A model generated the notes under the pieces. That model did no database searches. It was not told the DNA's origin and worked only from the letters and a program-made list of their open reading frames with translations. From Kineococcus mangrovi (GTDB lineage Bacteria; Actinomycetota; Actinomycetes; Actinomycetales; Kineococcaceae), in contig NZ_JBGGTQ010000005.1 in the NCBI RefSeq assembly GCF_041320705.1, forward strand, positions 124,001 through 188,000: 64,000 bases of DNA, given 5' to 3'. Position numbers and translations under genes: made by a program. How positions within the stretch are numbered: the stretch's first letter is position 1; each line of letters opens with the position of its first letter. Below are positions 53,060 to 63,218 of the stretch, in pieces.

Positions 53060-55107
53060 GCACCGAGGGACGGGCCCGGCCCGGGCCCGACGGGCCGGGC
53101 CCGACGAGCGCTCGTGCGAAGGGGGCGCGGCGGACGAAGGCGCCCGAGGACGTCACGACGACCGACCCGATCGCCCGGGTCCTCGTCGGTTCCGCGCTGC
53201 CGCACCTGGACCGGCCCTTCGACTACCTCGTCCCGGCCTCGATGGAGCACACGGCCGAACCGGGCCGGCTGGTGCGCGTGCCGTTCGCGGGCACCGACGC
53301 CGAGGGGTACGTCCTGGAGCGGCTGGCCAGCACCGACCACACCGGCCGGATGGCCCGGCTGCGCCGCGTCGTCTCGGGCCTGCCCGTGCTGCCCGGTGCG
53401 ACGCTGGAGCTGTGCCGGCAGGTCGCGGCGGAGTACGGCGGCACGCTGTCCGACGTCGTGCGCCTGGCCGTGCCCGGCCGGCACGCCGGGGCCGAGGAGA
53501 AGGTGCTGCGGGCCGCGCCCGTGCGGCACGACCCCGTCGCGCTGGGCCCGGACCTGCTCGGCTGGGAGCACCACCGGGCCGGGCCGGCGTTCCTGGCCCA
53601 CGTCCGCGACGGTTCCTCACCGCGGGCGGTGGCGACGTTCGCGCCCGGCAGCGACCCGTTCGCCCTGCTCGCGCTCGCCGCCCGCGCCGCGCTGGCCTCC
53701 GGGCGCACCGCCCTGCTCGTGGTCCCGGACCACCGCGACCTGGACCGGCTCGGCGCCGCGCTGGAGCGCGTGGTGCCGGAGGGGCACGTCCGGCTGGAGG
53801 CCGACCTCGGCCCGGCGGCCCGCTACCGCTCCTTCCTGCAGGCGCTGACCGGGCGGGCCCGCGTCGTCGCCGGCACCCGCGCCGCCGTCTTCGCGCCATT
53901 GCCGAACCTCGGGCTCGTCGCGGTCCTGGAGGACGGGGACGACTCCCACGCCGAGCAGCGCGCGCCCTACCCGCACGTGCGCGAGGTCGCCGTCCTGCGC
54001 GCCGAGCAGGCCGGTGCCGCGGCCCTGTTCGCGGGCTGGACCCGCACCGCCGAGACGCAGCTGCTCCTGGAGTCCGGGTGGGCCCGGCCTGTGCTGGCCA
54101 CCCGCGACACCGTCCGGGCCAGGGCCCCGCGCATCGCCGTCGCCGGCACGTCCGGCCCCGACGCGCAGGACCCGCTGGCCGCCGCGGCCCGCCTGCCCAG
54201 CGACGGCTGGCGGGTCCTGCGCGACGCCGTCCGCCGCGGGCCGGTCCTCGTCCAGGTGCCCCGCACCGGGTACGTCCCGACGCTGGCCTGCCAGACGTGC
54301 CGGGAGCCGGCCCGCTGCACGTCGTGCCACGGCCCGCTCGCCGTCCCGGACGCGGGGGAGCGCGCCGCGTGCCGCTGGTGCGGGCGGCCCGCCACCGACT
54401 GGACGTGCGGGCACTGCGGCGACAGCCGGTTCCGCGCCGTGGTCACCGGGGCCCGGCGCACCGCCGAGGAGCTCGGCCGCGCGTTCCCCGGCGTCGACGT
54501 CCGCACCTCCGGGGGGTCGCACGTCCTGGACGTCGTCCCCGGCGGGCCCTCGCTGGTCATCGCCACCCCCGGTGCCGAACCCGTGGCACCGGGCGGCTAC
54601 GCGGCCGCGATGCTGCTGGACGGGTGGGCGCTGCTGGCCCGGCCGGACCTGCGCGCGGCCGAGGAGGCGTACCGCCGCTGGACGGCCGCGGCCGCCCTCG
54701 TGCAGCCCGCCTCGGCCGGCGGGGCCGTCGTCCTCGTCGCCGACCCGCAGGCCGCGCCCGCGCAGGCCCTCGTGCGCTGGGACCCGGCCGGGTTCGCCGA
54801 GCGCGAGCTGGCCCAGCGCCGCGAGCTCGACCTGCCGCCGGCCGCCCGGTTCGCCGGGCTCATCGGCCCCGCCGCGGACGTGGAGGAGTTCGTCGCCGCC
54901 CTGCCGGCCCTGCCCGGCGTGCGGGTCCTGGGGCCGCTGCCCGTGCCGGACCGGCCCGGCCAGGCGCCCGCCGTGCGCAGCGTGGTGCGCGTCCCGCGGG
55001 AGCGCTCGGCCGAGCTCGCCACCGCGGTCAAGACCGTCACGGCCGGGCGCAGCGTCCGCAAGCTGCCGCTCGTGCGGGTGCGGGTGGACCCGCTGCAGAT
55101 CGGTTGA
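53056..55107 (+). CDS. priA: Primosomal protein N' (PriA), helicase-degenerate actinobacterial type; start uncertain
   Basis: The conserved body begins [20 protein letters not shown] (from 53167), a region typical of the PriA 3'-end-binding domain. It continues to a zinc-ribbon region with CxxC pairs ([33 protein letters not shown]). The helicase motifs are eroded: no GxTGSGKT Walker A, and [15 protein letters not shown] replaces the DEEH block, as known for actinobacterial PriA, which is thought to lack helicase activity. No ATG, GTG or TTG is in frame between the last upstream stop (52990-52992) and ATG 53242, which lies inside the conserved domain. The CTG at 53056, overlapping the metK stop as CTGA, is the best start and gives 683 aa. 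Confidence 0.8.
53071..53103 (+). terminator. GC-rich hairpin after metK
   Basis: Perfect 12-bp stem CGGGCCCGGCCC / GGGCCGGGCCCG with a 9-base loop. It would terminate or attenuate metK transcription, but lies inside the possible 5' end of priA. Confidence 0.6.
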
Positions 55108-55144
55108 GAGCGCGAAGCTCCCCCGGCGGGTGGAGGCTTTCGGG

Positions 55145-56155
55145 ATGGAGTTCCGACACCTCGGCCGTTCCGGCCTCAAGATCAGCGAGATCACCTACGG
55201 CAACTGGCTGACCCACGGGTCCCAGGTGGAGAACGAGGCGGCGCTCGCGTGCGTGCGCGCGGCCCTCGACGTCGGCATCTCGACCTTCGACACCGCCGAC
55301 GTCTACGCCAACACCGCCGCCGAGACCGTCCTGGGGGAAGCGCTCAAGGGACAGCGACGGGAGTCCCTGGAGATCCTCACCAAGGTCTTCGGGCCGATCG
55401 GTCCCAAGGGGCACAACGACACCGGCCTGTCGCGCAAGCACGTCCTGGAGGCGTGCGAGGGGTCGCTGCGCCGGCTCGGCACCGACCACATCGACCTCTA
55501 CCAGGCGCACCGCTACGACTACGCGACGCCGCTGGAGGAGACGATGCAGGCGTTCGCCGACCTCGTGCGGTCCGGCAAGGTGCTCTACGTCGGCGTCAGC
55601 GAGTGGACCGCCGAGCAGCTGCGCGCCGGGGCCGAGCTGGCGAAGGACCTCGGCATCTCCCTCGTCTCCAACCAGCCGCAGTACTCGATGCTGTGGCGCG
55701 TCATCGAGGGCGAGGTCGTCCCCACCTCCCAGGAGCTGGGCGTCAGCCAGGTCGTGTGGTCGCCCATCGCCCAGGGCGTCCTCACGGGCAAGTACACCCC
55801 CGGTGGTGAGCTGCCCGCCGGGTCCCGCGCCACCGACGACAAGGGCGGCGCGAACATGATCCAGCGCTGGATGCGGGACGACGTCCTCTCCCGCGTCCAG
55901 GACCTCAAGCCGATCGCCTCGGACCTGAACCTGTCGATGGCGCAGCTGGCCGTGGCCTGGGTCCTGCAGAACGAGAACGTCGCCACGGCGATCATCGGGG
56001 CGTCCCGGCCCGAGCAGGTGCACGACAACGCCGCCGCCGCGGGCGTGACGATCCCGGCCGACGCGCTCGAACGCATCGACGCCGTCCTCGGCGACGTCGT
56101 CGAGCGCGACCCGGCCAAGACCCACGAGTCCTCGCCCAAGCAGCGCGAGGTCTGA
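55145..56155 (+). CDS. Aldo/keto reductase (Kv-beta/YghZ-like family)
   Basis: 336-residue TIM-barrel NADPH oxidoreductase. Starts MEFRHLGRSGLKISEITYGN after GTGGAGG. Catalytic tetrad segments are visible: FDTADVYANTAAETVLGEAL (Asp, Tyr), ILTKVF (Lys) and DLYQAHRYD (His). C-terminal IIGASRPEQVHDNAAAAGV cofactor-binding block. Closest in style to potassium-channel beta-subunit-like reductases; substrate unknown. Followed at once by a perfect inverted repeat. Confidence 0.93.
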   Translation: MEFRHLGRSGLKISEITYGNWLTHGSQVENEAALACVRAALDVGISTFDTADVYANTAAETVLGEALKGQRRESLEILTKVFGPIGPKGHNDTGLSRKHVLEACEGSLRRLGTDHIDLYQAHRYDYATPLEETMQAFADLVRSGKVLYVGVSEWTAEQLRAGAELAKDLGISLVSNQPQYSMLWRVIEGEVVPTSQELGVSQVVWSPIAQGVLTGKYTPGGELPAGSRATDDKGGANMIQRWMRDDVLSRVQDLKPIASDLNLSMAQLAVAWVLQNENVATAIIGASRPEQVHDNAAAAGVTIPADALERIDAVLGDVVERDPAKTHESSPKQREV

Positions 56156-56157
56156 TC

Positions 56158-56206
56158 GCACGCGGTGACCTCGTGCGCGGTGGAGGAGCACGAGGTCACC
56201 GCGTGC
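56158..56206. terminator. Perfect 19-bp inverted repeat after the aldo/keto reductase gene
   Basis: GCACGCGGTGACCTCGTGC and its exact complement separated by 11 bases, starting 2 bases after the stop codon. Partial GGTCACCCCGTGACGG follows at about 56224. Likely bidirectional terminator for the convergent DUF6458-like gene. Confidence 0.75.
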
Positions 56207-56245
56207 GCGGTGGTGGGGCGAGGGGTCACCCCGTGACGGAACGGG

Positions 56246-56545
56246 TCAGGACTCCCCGGCCGGTCGCGCGACGGCGTGGAACGCGCGGGTGTCCCACGGC
56301 GCCACCGAGGGGGAGACCCGGGCGGCGGTCGAGGTGCGGGCGGGGCCGGGCTGCGGTCCGGACCCCGTCCCCGGCGCGCGGGTCCGGGTCCGCCGGCCCA
56401 CGACCTCCAGCAGCGTCGAGGCCAGCGCCACGAGCATGAGGATCCACCCCACGACCGCCAGGTCGAGCACCGGGAGGTCGACGTGGACGGCGAAGGCCAG
56501 CACGGCGCCGACGGTGAACGCGAAGCTGTGGTTCGTGAGGTGCAC
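56246..56545 (-). CDS. DUF6458-like small membrane protein
   Basis: 99 residues with two predicted TM helices in the first ~48 residues ([40 protein letters not shown]). The pattern G.xLAFAV...VDL..VGWILM is that of the DUF6458 family, common in actinobacteria and of unknown role. The C-terminal half is Arg/Ala/Pro-rich and unconserved. GTG start. Divergent from def. Confidence 0.7.
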   Translation of the reverse strand: MHLTNHSFAFTVGAVLAFAVHVDLPVLDLAVVGWILMLVALASTLLEVVGRRTRTRAPGTGSGPQPGPARTSTAARVSPSVAPWDTRAFHAVARPAGES

Positions 56546-56748
56546 CAGCCGAGCCTCGACCCCGACCGGCCGTTCCGGGCCCCGGCCTCACCCGCCCGTC
56601 CGAGCCGGGTCGCCCCGCGGGGCCAGCAGCGGGACGCACCGCCAGCGGCCTCCTACGCAGCGTGACGTTCGCCGCCACCGTCGACGGGGCGGTGCCGTCG
56701 CGGACGTAGGATCGGGCGCGCACACCGCACCTCGATCCAGGGAGCTCC

Positions 56749-57294
56749 GTGGCGATCCAGCCGATCCGACTCTTCGGGGACCCGGTCCTGCGCCAGCGCG
56801 CGGCCGAGGTCACCACCTTCGACAAGGAGCTGCGCCAGCTCGTCAAGGACCTCGAGGAGACGATGCTCGCCGCCCCCGGCGCCGGGCTGGCCGCGCCCCA
56901 GCTCGGGGTCTCGCTGCGCGTGTTCACCTACCACGCCGACGGCGAGCTCGGGCACCTCGTCAACCCCGTGCTCGACCTGTCCGAGGAGTGCCAGGAGGGC
57001 GACGAGGGGTGCCTGTCGTTCCCCGGGATCATCGCCGACACCCGCCGCTCGCTGCACGTCGTGGCCAAGGGCTTCGACATGCACGGCGAACCGGTGACCA
57101 TCTCCGGCTCGGAGTTCAAGGCCCGCGCCATCCAGCACGAGACCGACCACCTCGACGGCGTCCTGTTCATCGACCGCCTCGACAAGGCTCAGCGCAAGCT
57201 CGCGCTCAAGGCCGTCCGCGAGGCCGAGTGGATGGGGCTGGAGGCCCCGCAGGTGAAGGTGTCCCCGCACGCCACCTTCGGACAGGCGAGGTAG
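56749..57294 (+). CDS. def: Peptide deformylase
   Basis: 181-residue metalloenzyme removing the N-formyl group from nascent proteins. All three motifs: [18 protein letters not shown] (metal Cys) and QHETDHLDG (HExxH metal-binding type). GTG start. -10-like TAGGAT lies upstream at about 56707. The stop overlaps fmt (TAGTG), pairing the enzymes that add and remove the formyl group. Confidence 0.97.
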   Translation: MAIQPIRLFGDPVLRQRAAEVTTFDKELRQLVKDLEETMLAAPGAGLAAPQLGVSLRVFTYHADGELGHLVNPVLDLSEECQEGDEGCLSFPGIIADTRRSLHVVAKGFDMHGEPVTISGSEFKARAIQHETDHLDGVLFIDRLDKAQRKLALKAVREAEWMGLEAPQVKVSPHATFGQAR

Positions 57295-58214
57295 TGCGCC
57301 TCGTCGTCGCCGGCACCCCCGACGTCGCCCTCGCCTCCCTCGACGCGCTGCTGGCCAGCCGCCACGAGGTCGTCGCGGTCCTGACCCGCCCGGACGCCGC
57401 CGCCGGTCGCGGCCGCAAGCAAGCCGCCTCGCCCGTCGCGCAGCGCGCCCGCGAGGTCGGCCTGCCCGTCCTGCAACCGGCCCGCCCGCGCGGTGAGGAG
57501 TTCCTCGCCGAACTGCGCTCGTACGCCCCCGACGCGTGCCCCGTCGTCGCCTACGGCGCGCTCGTGCCCGCCGAGGCGCTCGCGGTCCCGCGACTGGGCT
57601 GGCTGAACCTGCACTTCTCGCTGCTGCCGGCATGGCGCGGTGCGGCCCCCGTGCAGCGGGCCGTCATGGCCGGTGACGACGTCACCGGGGCCTGCGTCTT
57701 CCAGCTCGAGGAGGGGCTGGACACCGGCCCCGTCCACGCCTCGCTGCGCGAACCCGTCGGGGCGCGCGACACCGCCGGTGACCTGCTGGGCCGCCTCGCC
57801 GTCTCGGGCGCGCGCCTGCTCGTCGACGTGCTGGATGCGCTCGAGGACGGCACCGCCGTGGCGCGGCCGCAGGAGGGCGAGGCGACCCTCGCGCCGAAGA
57901 TCGACGTGGAGGAGGCGCAGGTGGACTGGACCGCGAGCGCGGCGCACGTCGACCGCCTCGTGCGCGGCTGCACGCCCGACCCCGGCGCGTGGACGACGTT
58001 CCGCGGCGAGCGGGTCAAGCTCGGGCCGGTCGTGCCGCTCGAGGGGCCGGACCTTGCCCCGGGGGGCGTGCTCGTGGAGAGGAAGCGCGTGCTCGTGGGG
58101 ACCGGGGCGGGCGTCGTCGCGCTCGGCACCGTGCAGGCCGCGGGGAAGAAGGCGATGGGCGCGTCCGACTGGGCGCGCGGGACCCGGCCTGGGCCGGGGG
58201 AGGAGTTCGCGTGA
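57294..58214 (+). CDS. fmt: Methionyl-tRNA formyltransferase
   Basis: 306 residues. Formyltransferase core: [20 protein letters not shown], catalytic N-H in [21 protein letters not shown], the Asp loop [21 protein letters not shown], and a C-terminal OB domain ([37 protein letters not shown]). Uses 10-formyl-THF to formylate Met-tRNAi. GTG start shares bases with the def stop; GTGA overlap with rsmB. Confidence 0.97.
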   Translation: MRLVVAGTPDVALASLDALLASRHEVVAVLTRPDAAAGRGRKQAASPVAQRAREVGLPVLQPARPRGEEFLAELRSYAPDACPVVAYGALVPAEALAVPRLGWLNLHFSLLPAWRGAAPVQRAVMAGDDVTGACVFQLEEGLDTGPVHASLREPVGARDTAGDLLGRLAVSGARLLVDVLDALEDGTAVARPQEGEATLAPKIDVEEAQVDWTASAAHVDRLVRGCTPDPGAWTTFRGERVKLGPVVPLEGPDLAPGGVLVERKRVLVGTGAGVVALGTVQAAGKKAMGASDWARGTRPGPGEEFA

Positions 58215-59674
58215 CCGGTCCGTCCGTCCCCGGGGTCCGCACCCCCCGTCGCGGGGTGAAGCAGGACCGCTTCACCCGCGTCGACCCGGCGCGCGCCGTG
58301 GCGTTCGAGGTGCTGCGCGCCGTTGCCACCCAGGACGCCTACGCCAACCTCGTCCTGCCGAAGCTGCTGCGCGAGAAGCGGTTGGGCGGCCGTGACGCCG
58401 CCTTCGCCACCGAGCTGGCCTACGGCGTCCTGCGCGGTCGCGGCACGTACGACGCGCTGCTGGCCACCCTCGTGGACCGGCCGCTGGCCGACCTCGACGA
58501 CGGGGTCCTGGACGTCCTGCGGATGGGGTTGCACCAGCTGCTGGGGATGCGGGTGCCCGACCACGCGGCCGTCGCCACGTCCGTGGCGCTCGCGCGCACG
58601 CACGTCGGCGGGGGGCCGTCCGGTCTCGTCAACGCCGTGCTGCGCAAGGCCTCCGGCCGCGAGCTGGAGGAGTGGGCGGCGCAGGTCGCCCCCGGGGACT
58701 CCGACGACGACCTCGCCGTGCGGCACTCCCACCCGCAGTGGGTCGTGCGCAGCCTGCGGGAGGCGTTGCGCGCGCACGGCCACGACACCGGCGAGCTCGT
58801 CGACCTGCTCGTGGCCGACAACACGCCCGCCCACGTCGCGCTCGCCGCGCTGCCCGGGTTGAGCACCGTCGACGACCTCGTCGGCCGCGACGCCCACGTC
58901 GAGGTCGGCACGGGGCGCTGGTCCCCGACGGCCGCGCACGTCGTCCACGGCGACCCCGGCCGCCTCGCCGCCGTCCGCGCCGGGCGCGCCCGCGTCCAGG
59001 ACGAGGGGTCCCAGCTCGTGGCCCTCGTCCTCGCCGCCGCCGACGTCGAGGGCCGCGACGAGCGCTGGCTCGACCTGTGCGCCGGGCCGGGCGGCAAGGC
59101 CGCGCTGCTGGCCGCCACCGCCGCCGGACGCGGAGCCGCGCTGACCGCCGTCGAGGTCGCCCCGCACCGCGCCGACCTCGTCCGGCAGGCCCTGGCCCCC
59201 GTCGAGGCCGTCGCCGCCGGGACCGTCCAGGTCCGCGTCGGGGACGGCCGCGAGGTCGGCGCCGTCGAACCCGCCGGCTACGACCGCGTCCTCGTCGACG
59301 CCCCCTGCACCGGCCTCGGCGCCCTGCGGCGGCGCCCGGAGGCCCGCTGGCGCCGCACCCCCGCCGACCTCGCCGGCCTGGCGCCGCTGCAGCGCGAGCT
59401 GCTCGGCTCCGCGCTCGACGCCGTCCGTCCCGGCGGGGTCGTGGCCTACGCGACGTGCTCGCCCGTGCTGTCCGAGACCCGCCTGGTCGTCGACGACGCG
59501 CTCAAGGCGGCCGCCAAGCGCGGTGTCGCGGCCGAGCGCATCGACACCCCCGCCGTCCTGGAGCGGGTCGTCCCCGGGCTACCGGGCGCCGCGGCCGGGC
59601 TCGGGGTGCAGCTGTGGCCGCACACCCACGGCACCGACGCCATGCACGTGGCCCTGGTCCGCCGGACGGGGTGA
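58211..59674 (+). CDS. rsmB: 16S rRNA (cytosine-967-C5)-methyltransferase RsmB (Fmu/Sun)
   Basis: 487 residues: N-terminal NusB-like RNA-binding domain ([34 protein letters not shown]) and a C-terminal SAM methyltransferase. The AdoMet loop is [16 protein letters not shown]. The catalytic cysteines are in [21 protein letters not shown] and the second motif [17 protein letters not shown] start on the fmt stop. In the usual actinobacterial order it precedes rpe; here three unrelated units lie between. Confidence 0.96.
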   Translation: MTGPSVPGVRTPRRGVKQDRFTRVDPARAVAFEVLRAVATQDAYANLVLPKLLREKRLGGRDAAFATELAYGVLRGRGTYDALLATLVDRPLADLDDGVLDVLRMGLHQLLGMRVPDHAAVATSVALARTHVGGGPSGLVNAVLRKASGRELEEWAAQVAPGDSDDDLAVRHSHPQWVVRSLREALRAHGHDTGELVDLLVADNTPAHVALAALPGLSTVDDLVGRDAHVEVGTGRWSPTAAHVVHGDPGRLAAVRAGRARVQDEGSQLVALVLAAADVEGRDERWLDLCAGPGGKAALLAATAAGRGAALTAVEVAPHRADLVRQALAPVEAVAAGTVQVRVGDGREVGAVEPAGYDRVLVDAPCTGLGALRRRPEARWRRTPADLAGLAPLQRELLGSALDAVRPGGVVAYATCSPVLSETRLVVDDALKAAAKRGVAAERIDTPAVLERVVPGLPGAAAGLGVQLWPHTHGTDAMHVALVRRTG

Positions 59675-59711
59675 GGCACGGGCCGGGCGCGGCGCCGGTA
59701 GCGTCGGTGGC

Positions 59712-60488
59712 GTGAACTCCGCCGAGAAGGCCGCGCGACTGCGCCAGCTGCACGAAGACCCCGAGCTCCTCGTCCTCGTCAACGTCTGGGACGCCGTGTC
59801 GGCGACCGTCGTGGCGGGCGAACCGCAGACCAGGGCCCTGGCCACGGCCGGGCACTCCATCGCCGCCACCTTCGGGTACGGCGACGGTGAGCAGATCCCC
59901 CTCGACCTCGCCCTGAGCCTCGTCGAGCGCATCGTCGTCGCGGCCGGGGACCTGCCCGTGTCCGCCGACCTCGACGGCGGGTTCGGGAACGCCGGCGAGA
60001 CCGTCCGCAAGGCCATCGGCGTCGGCGTCGTGGGCGCCAACGTCGAGGACCGGCTGCGCCCGCTGGCCGAGTCCGTCGCGAACGTCGAGGCGGTCGTGGC
60101 GGCCGGTGAGGCCGAGGGCGTGCCGTTCGTGCTCAACGCCCGCACCGACGCGTTCGTGCGCGGTGGCGACCGTCCCCGCGACGTCGTCCTGGCCGACGCC
60201 GTCGAGCGCGGCCGGGCCTACCTGGCCGCCGGCGCCACGACCGTCTTCGCGCCCGGTCCCCTCGACGAGGAGGCGGTGGCCCACCTCGTCGACGCGTTCG
60301 GCCCGCAGAAGCTGTCCGTCATCGGCCTGCCCGGCGTCCCGCCGCAGCAGCGCCTCGCAGAGCTCGGCGTCGCCCGCATCACGTACGGGCCGCTGACGCA
60401 GCGCGTCGCGCTGACCGCGCTGCAGGACGCCGCCCGCGGCATCTACGCCGGCGGCGGCGTCCCGGAGGGGACCCGGCCGCTGAACTAG
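59712..60488 (+). CDS. Isocitrate lyase/PEP mutase superfamily protein
   Basis: 258-residue TIM barrel. The GTG start fits the domain boundary. ICL/PEPM features: LVNVWDAVSATVVAG, AATFGYGDGEQIPLDLAL, substrate/metal residues in LPVSADLDGGFGN, VGANVEDRLRPLAES, and VLNARTDAFVRGG. Members of this branch include oxaloacetate decarboxylase and phosphonopyruvate or 2-methylisocitrate-type lyases; specificity cannot be read here. Follows rsmB by 37 bases. Confidence 0.9.
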   Translation: MNSAEKAARLRQLHEDPELLVLVNVWDAVSATVVAGEPQTRALATAGHSIAATFGYGDGEQIPLDLALSLVERIVVAAGDLPVSADLDGGFGNAGETVRKAIGVGVVGANVEDRLRPLAESVANVEAVVAAGEAEGVPFVLNARTDAFVRGGDRPRDVVLADAVERGRAYLAAGATTVFAPGPLDEEAVAHLVDAFGPQKLSVIGLPGVPPQQRLAELGVARITYGPLTQRVALTALQDAARGIYAGGGVPEGTRPLN

Positions 60489-60557
60489 TGACGGCGGGGG
60501 TGACTCAGGTCCTCGATCGGGGGATCTGGTCACGATCCGGCCGGCGGGTGGGCGAGG

Positions 60558-61607
60558 ATGCGGTCCGTGACCTGGATCGAGGACCTCGCCCGCCGCGCCG
60601 ACGCCGTGCTGCCCGACTACGTGTCGGCGTACTACCACTCCAACGCCGGTGACGGCTCCTGCGACCGCGAGGGCATCGCGGACTGGAACGCCTTCCGCCT
60701 GCGGCCCGCGGTGCTGCACGACGCCTCCGCCCAGGACACCACGACCGAGGTCCTCGGCACCCGGGTCGCCGCCCCCGTCCTCGTCGCGCCGATGGCGCAG
60801 CAGGTCGGAGCACGCCCCGAGGGCGAGGTCCTGACGGCCCAGGGGGCCGCCAAGGCCGGGACGCTGCTCGGTGTCTCCACCAACACCGGTGCCCGCTTCG
60901 ACGACATCGCCGCCCAGGGCGCCCCCTGGTGGTACCAGGTCTACGTCGCCCGCGACCGCGAGGCCACGCGGCTGCTCGTCGAGCGGGCCGCCGCCGCCGG
61001 TGCCCGCGCCCTCATCCTCACCGTCGACACCACCCCCATCGGGCGGGAGATCCCGGCGATCGACCCGCGCAACTGGCCCGCCGGCCCGCGCAGGAACCGC
61101 ACCGCCAACCTCACCGCGGCCGAGCTCGAACGGTTCGGCGCCGACACCGACATGGCGCTCGACCTCACCCCCGACACCATCGGCTGGCTCGCCGAGGTCT
61201 CCGGCCTGCCCGTGCTCTGCAAGGGTGTGCTCACCGCCCGCGACGCGCGCCGCTGCGTCGACGGCGGCGCGGAAGGGATCATCGTGTCCACCCACGGCGG
61301 TCGCCGCCTGGGCAACTCCGTCACCTCCGCGTACGCGCTGCCGGAGATCCTCGCCGAGGTCGGGGCCGAGGTGGAGGTCCACGTCGACTCCGGCGTCCGC
61401 GGCGGGGCGCAGGCCGCCGTGGCGCTCGCGCTCGGCGCCCGGGCCGTGCACGTCGGCCGCCCCGTCATGTGGGGGCTCGCGGCCGACGGCGCGGACGGGG
61501 TCGCCGACGTGCTCACGCGCTACCAGGCCGAGCTGACGACGACGTTGCGGCAGATGGGGATCGGGTCGGTCCGGGACCTGCGGCCCAGCGACGTCGTGGT
61601 CCGCTGA
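60558..61607 (+). CDS. FMN-dependent alpha-hydroxy-acid oxidizing protein
   Basis: 349-residue TIM-barrel flavoenzyme. FMN/substrate blocks: APVLVAPMAQQVGARPEGE, WWYQVYVARDREA, ILTVDTTPIGREI, LCKGVLTARDARR (active-site Lys), IIVSTHGGRRLGNS (active-site His, normally SNHGGRQLD) and HVDSGVRGGAQAAVALALGARAVHVGRPVMWGLA with the phosphate-binding Arg. The family oxidises lactate, glycolate, mandelate and similar acids. It is somewhat shorter at the N-terminus than lactate oxidases and could be of the MftD-like type. Converges with the toxin gene 6 bases downstream. Confidence 0.92.
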   Translation: MRSVTWIEDLARRADAVLPDYVSAYYHSNAGDGSCDREGIADWNAFRLRPAVLHDASAQDTTTEVLGTRVAAPVLVAPMAQQVGARPEGEVLTAQGAAKAGTLLGVSTNTGARFDDIAAQGAPWWYQVYVARDREATRLLVERAAAAGARALILTVDTTPIGREIPAIDPRNWPAGPRRNRTANLTAAELERFGADTDMALDLTPDTIGWLAEVSGLPVLCKGVLTARDARRCVDGGAEGIIVSTHGGRRLGNSVTSAYALPEILAEVGAEVEVHVDSGVRGGAQAAVALALGARAVHVGRPVMWGLAADGADGVADVLTRYQAELTTTLRQMGIGSVRDLRPSDVVVR

Positions 61608-61613
61608 GGCGCC

Positions 61614-62009
61614 TCACCCCAGGCGGCGGACGAGGGAGTCCAGCCGCGCCGCGATCTGCGCGACGTCGTCGAGGGTGCCGTCGGCGACGTCGCGGGTGAG
61701 CGCCGTCCCGGCCGGCACCGGCGCCGCGCCGACACCGGTGCCGTTGAGGTGCAGCATCGCCATGGCGGACAGGATCGCCGTGCGCTCGTTGCCGTCGACG
61801 AGGGGGCGCGTGCGCACGAGGGAGTGCAGCAGCGCGGCGGCCTTGCGGGACAGGTCGGGGTAGGCGTCCCGGCCGAGCACCTGCAGCTGCGGCCGCTGCA
61901 CGGCCAGGGCCAGCAGACCCGCGTCCCGGACGTCGAAAGGGCCGTCGGGGAAGATCGCGGTGAAGCGGACGACGTCACCGACCGTGAGGTAGCGGACGGG
62001 CAGGATCAC
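61614..62009 (-). CDS. Doc/Fic-like death-on-curing toxin homologue with altered catalytic motif
   Basis: 131 residues of the Doc family: [19 protein letters not shown] at the N-terminus, then [37 protein letters not shown]. The Fic motif H-P-F-x-D-G-N-K-R appears as R-P-L-V-D-G-N-E-R: the catalytic His is Arg and the Lys is Glu, so AMPylation or phosphorylation activity may be lost or changed. GTG start overlaps the antitoxin stop (GTGA), the normal coupling for a toxin-antitoxin pair. Confidence 0.85.
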   Translation of the reverse strand: MILPVRYLTVGDVVRFTAIFPDGPFDVRDAGLLALAVQRPQLQVLGRDAYPDLSRKAAALLHSLVRTRPLVDGNERTAILSAMAMLHLNGTGVGAAPVPAGTALTRDVADGTLDDVAQIAARLDSLVRRLG

Positions 62010-62257
62010 GCCCGGCGGGTGCTCACGAGGTCGGGGCCGTCCAGGTCGTGGGCGAGGGAGTCGAAGAGCTCGCGGTTCTGCGCGTAGACGGCGCGGGCGA
62101 TGTCCTGCACGTCGGCGCGGTCGGCCTCGTCGGCCTGCTCCAGCAGCCGCTCGAACAGCCGCTGCCGCGAGAGGCCCGGGTGCCGCGCCTGCAGGCGCTC
62201 CAGCATCGACCGGTGCGCGTCGTCCAGGCGCAGGGTGAAGGCGGACGTCGTCGACAT
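62006..62257 (-). CDS. Antitoxin, ribbon-helix-helix-like
   Basis: 83 residues starting [20 protein letters not shown]. The first strand (AFTLRL) and two following helices ([27 protein letters not shown]) fit a CopG/RHH DNA-binding module. The acidic C-terminus ([20 protein letters not shown]) would neutralise the partner toxin. No Shine-Dalgarno precedes ATG 62257; a TACCGT -10 six bases upstream suggests a leaderless transcript. Autoregulation through the palindrome at 62261-62289 is likely. Confidence 0.82.
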   Translation of the reverse strand: MSTTSAFTLRLDDAHRSMLERLQARHPGLSRQRLFERLLEQADEADRADVQDIARAVYAQNRELFDSLAHDLDGPDLVSTRRA

Positions 62258-62260
62258 GAC

Positions 62261-62289
62261 GTCACGGTACACCAGTGGTGCACGGTGAC
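62261..62289. promoter_or_regulatory. Probable toxin-antitoxin operator/promoter palindrome
   Basis: GTCACGGTACACCA-G-TGGTGCACGGTGAC: 14-bp arms with two mismatches around a central G, ending 4 bases from the antitoxin ATG and containing the minus-strand TACCGT -10. It fits an RHH-antitoxin autorepression site. Confidence 0.65.
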
Positions 62290-62338
62290 GTCATCACCCG
62301 TTCCGGTGGTGTCCGGGCCAGCCAGTACGGTCGGGGAC

Positions 62339-63010
62339 GTGCGCAGCGACCGAGGACCCCAGGTCAACCCCAGCATCCTGTCCGCCGACTTCGCGAACCT
62401 GCAGGCCGAGCTGGCCCGCATCGCCACGGCCGACGCCGCCCACGTCGACGTCATGGACGGCCACTTCGTCCCCAACCTCACCCTCGGTCTGCCCGTCGTC
62501 GAAGCGCTGCAGCGGGTCAGCCCGGTGCCGCTGGACTGCCACCTCATGATCGAGGACCCCGACCGCTGGGCCCCGGCGTACGCCGAGGCCGGCGCGGCGG
62601 GCGTCACCTTCCACGCCGAGGCCGCGCGGGCCCCCGTGAAGCTGGCCCGCGACATCCGCGCCGCCGGGGGCCGGGCGGGCATCGCCCTGCGTCCGGCCAC
62701 CCCCGTCGAGCCGTTCCTGGACCTGCTGCCGGAGTTCGACATGCTCCTCGTCATGACCGTCGAGCCCGGCTTCGGCGGCCAGGGGTTCCTCGACGTGACG
62801 CTGCCGAAGATCCGCCGGGCGCGCGCGGCCATCGGTGACCTCGACGTGCGCCTGCAGGTCGACGGCGGGGTCTCGACCGCGACCGTCGAGCGCGCGGCCG
62901 AGGCGGGCGCGGACGTCTTCGTCGCCGGGTCGGCCGTCTACGGCGCCGACGACGCGGCCGCGGCCATCGGCGAGCTGCGCGACCTCGCGGCGAGGGCCTG
63001 CGCCCACTGA
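62339..63010 (+). CDS. rpe: Ribulose-phosphate 3-epimerase
   Basis: 223-residue TIM barrel of the pentose-phosphate pathway. [19 protein letters not shown], metal/catalytic Asp in [42 protein letters not shown], and [12 protein letters not shown]. The GTG at 62339 gives a typical N-terminus; a TACGGT -10-like element lies 7 bases before it, so a leaderless transcript is possible. Divergent from the toxin-antitoxin pair, with whose operator it shares the intergenic region. Confidence 0.95.
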   Translation: MRSDRGPQVNPSILSADFANLQAELARIATADAAHVDVMDGHFVPNLTLGLPVVEALQRVSPVPLDCHLMIEDPDRWAPAYAEAGAAGVTFHAEAARAPVKLARDIRAAGGRAGIALRPATPVEPFLDLLPEFDMLLVMTVEPGFGGQGFLDVTLPKIRRARAAIGDLDVRLQVDGGVSTATVERAAEAGADVFVAGSAVYGADDAAAAIGELRDLAARACAH

Positions 63011-63094
63011 CCCGCGCCCACCGAGGTCGTCCCGGGCCGTGGGACGGGCCGTCGCGTGGCACACTGACGCCCACGAGCAAGACCGCACGACACG

Positions 63095-63218
63095 CGTGCT
63101 CCGGGGTCGGTGGAAGTCCGAACCGGCGGTGACAGTCCGCGAGCCCCCACCTCGGTGGGTGGTCGACCCGGTGGAACTCCGGGGCCGACGGTGAGAGTCC
63201 GGATGGGAGGCAGCGCGC
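63095..63218 (+). promoter_or_regulatory. FMN riboswitch (RFN element)
   Basis: All conserved segments are readable in order: GGGGTCGGTGGAAGTCCG, AACCGGCGGTGACAGTCCGC, GAGCCCCC, GTGGAACTCCGGGGCCGACG and GTGAGAGTCCGGATGGGAGG. The FMN-sensing RNA controls riboflavin genes, here the riboflavin synthase gene that follows. Confidence 0.95.
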
